Shown here one piece after another: positions 63,025-64,000 of a stretch of DNA of 64,000 nt. Both the position numbers and the translations under genes were made by a program. The notes below the pieces were generated by a model. That model saw only the letters and a list, made by a program, of their open reading frames with translations. It was not told the origin of the DNA and searched no databases. Source of the DNA: Drosophila persimilis (taxonomy: Eukaryota; Arthropoda; Insecta; Diptera; Drosophilidae); assembly GCF_003286085.1 (NCBI RefSeq), contig NW_020825289.1, positions 5,270,001-5,334,000 of the forward strand. The letters run 5' to 3'. Each line of letters starts with the position of its first letter. Position 1 is the stretch's first letter.

Positions 63025-64000
63025 AGGCTTTCTAAATGGCCAGTAAGTAGGCAGAGGCGGCTGCTGCTGCTGCCGCTGCATCGGGAATCGGCCATCGGCA
63101 GTCGGCCAACTCGCCTAACAGGCGCTTTAAAATGCCTGTGAGAAATAATTTATGCATTTCTTTGTCTGCCCGGTCGTCTTCCGAGATAAACAGCGGCAAA
63201 GCAGTTTAAGTGGTTTCCTCTATGGTCACCACCTATCCTATAGCTCTGCCATATAAATGCTACGGTCGAAGAATTCTGATTGGGCGGGGATTGGGGGCAC
63301 GGTGCTGCCATAGCTGGGGCAGAAGGCATTAAATGATCGTTTTATGCAACATTTCATTGATTTATTGATGCGCATATGTAATCGATTGGGGCTGGCAGGA
63401 GAGGACTTAATGCCGGTTTCACTTAACACAATATATACATATGTATTTATGTATATATCTCTATGCTCGTATAAATGTGGAAAATGATGAGAGCTGGAAA
63501 ATACACAGCTCTGAAGAGAATACATATATCGATAGTGGAAGAAAAGCAAAAAGAAAACAGGAACCCCCTCTAAAAACATAAAATTTACAACATTTTAGAA
63601 GTAAAATACCCCACGAACCACCTGCTACACACTGCGGTCAATTTAGAACTCCCCAAACACTTGTTTTAGCTGGTTAAACACATTAAGTGCTTGTTTAATG
63701 TACTCGATAAATGATCGAAATAATTAAAGATCCTTTAAACAATTCCCAGGCACCACATACGACATTCATTAGAGTCGTTTATCGGTGAATTAGCACCCTG
63801 CAATCAGTGTACCGATGTACACAATACCCAGTATTATCGATAGATTGATCGATTGTGTCTGTTAAGCGGAGACTTTAACTACCCCCTAAAAAGCCCCCAA
63901 ATGAGTCCGAAAGGCTGGTAGGCAGAGCCTGGGATACGAGTAGTTAGCCCAAGTGAGGTCTCTGTGCGGCGAATGCCCGCGGACGGAGCTGGAGCTGGAG

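Larger units (their letters stand above)
56638..64000 (-). other. Probable luna intron or upstream region, noncoding
   Basis: Exon A of luna opens with a splice acceptor, so at least part of this stretch is intron. I found no upstream luna exon and no other gene. Content is simple repeats (CCAGCT-like at 61,810-61,861, GGAT at 62,307-62,337, GTCGCA at 62,994-63,024, GATGTC/GATGAT near 62,575-62,650) and many TAAT and GATA cores. A TATAAAAG-like box near 57,285 has no gene attached. Confidence 0.45.

Overview
The window is animal nuclear DNA, almost certainly from a fruit fly (Drosophila). The evidence is a Krüppel-like factor whose zinc fingers match fly luna, an F-box gene split by 53-63 bp introns typical of flies, a stand-alone CBM39 gene, and a copia-type retrotransposon whose primer site fits the initiator tRNA-Met of flies. 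The fairly GC-rich noncoding DNA full of short tandem repeats suggests an obscura-group species, but this is only a guess. The window is gene-poor: well over 80% is noncoding.

Layout. Bases 1-163 (minus) hold the signal-peptide start of a gene that runs off the left edge. Bases 164-21,219 are a gene desert with simple repeats and one array of Pho/YY1-type motifs near 17.6 kb. A 4,922 bp copia-type LTR retrotransposon lies at 21,225-26,146 (minus). It has identical 205 bp LTRs and a 5 bp target-site duplication, yet its reading frame is broken twice. A one-exon CBM39 gene (29,307-29,612, minus) has kappaB-like and GATA motifs upstream. A possible Cys-rich terminal exon lies at 36,832-37,042 (minus). 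A 157 bp Transib-like MITE (41,735-41,891) abuts a possible two-exon small gene (41,922-42,453, plus). A six-exon F-box gene (42,857-44,675, plus) is followed by a possible convergent small gene (44,870-45,580, minus). After about 9 kb of noncoding DNA come the last two coding exons of luna (55,530-56,637, minus). Its 3' UTR probably reaches about 54.28 kb and its upstream intron probably fills the rest of the window.

There is no operon logic here. luna (a transcription factor), the F-box protein (ubiquitin ligase adaptor) and the CBM39 protein (glucan recognition) look functionally unrelated. The strongest unusual signals are the young but broken retroelement with half-tRNA priming and CGATA-rich LTRs, the immune-type promoter motifs of the CBM39 gene, the Pho-motif array, and several small unrecognised coding candidates. 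All gene structures are read by eye from frames and splice sites, without homology searches.
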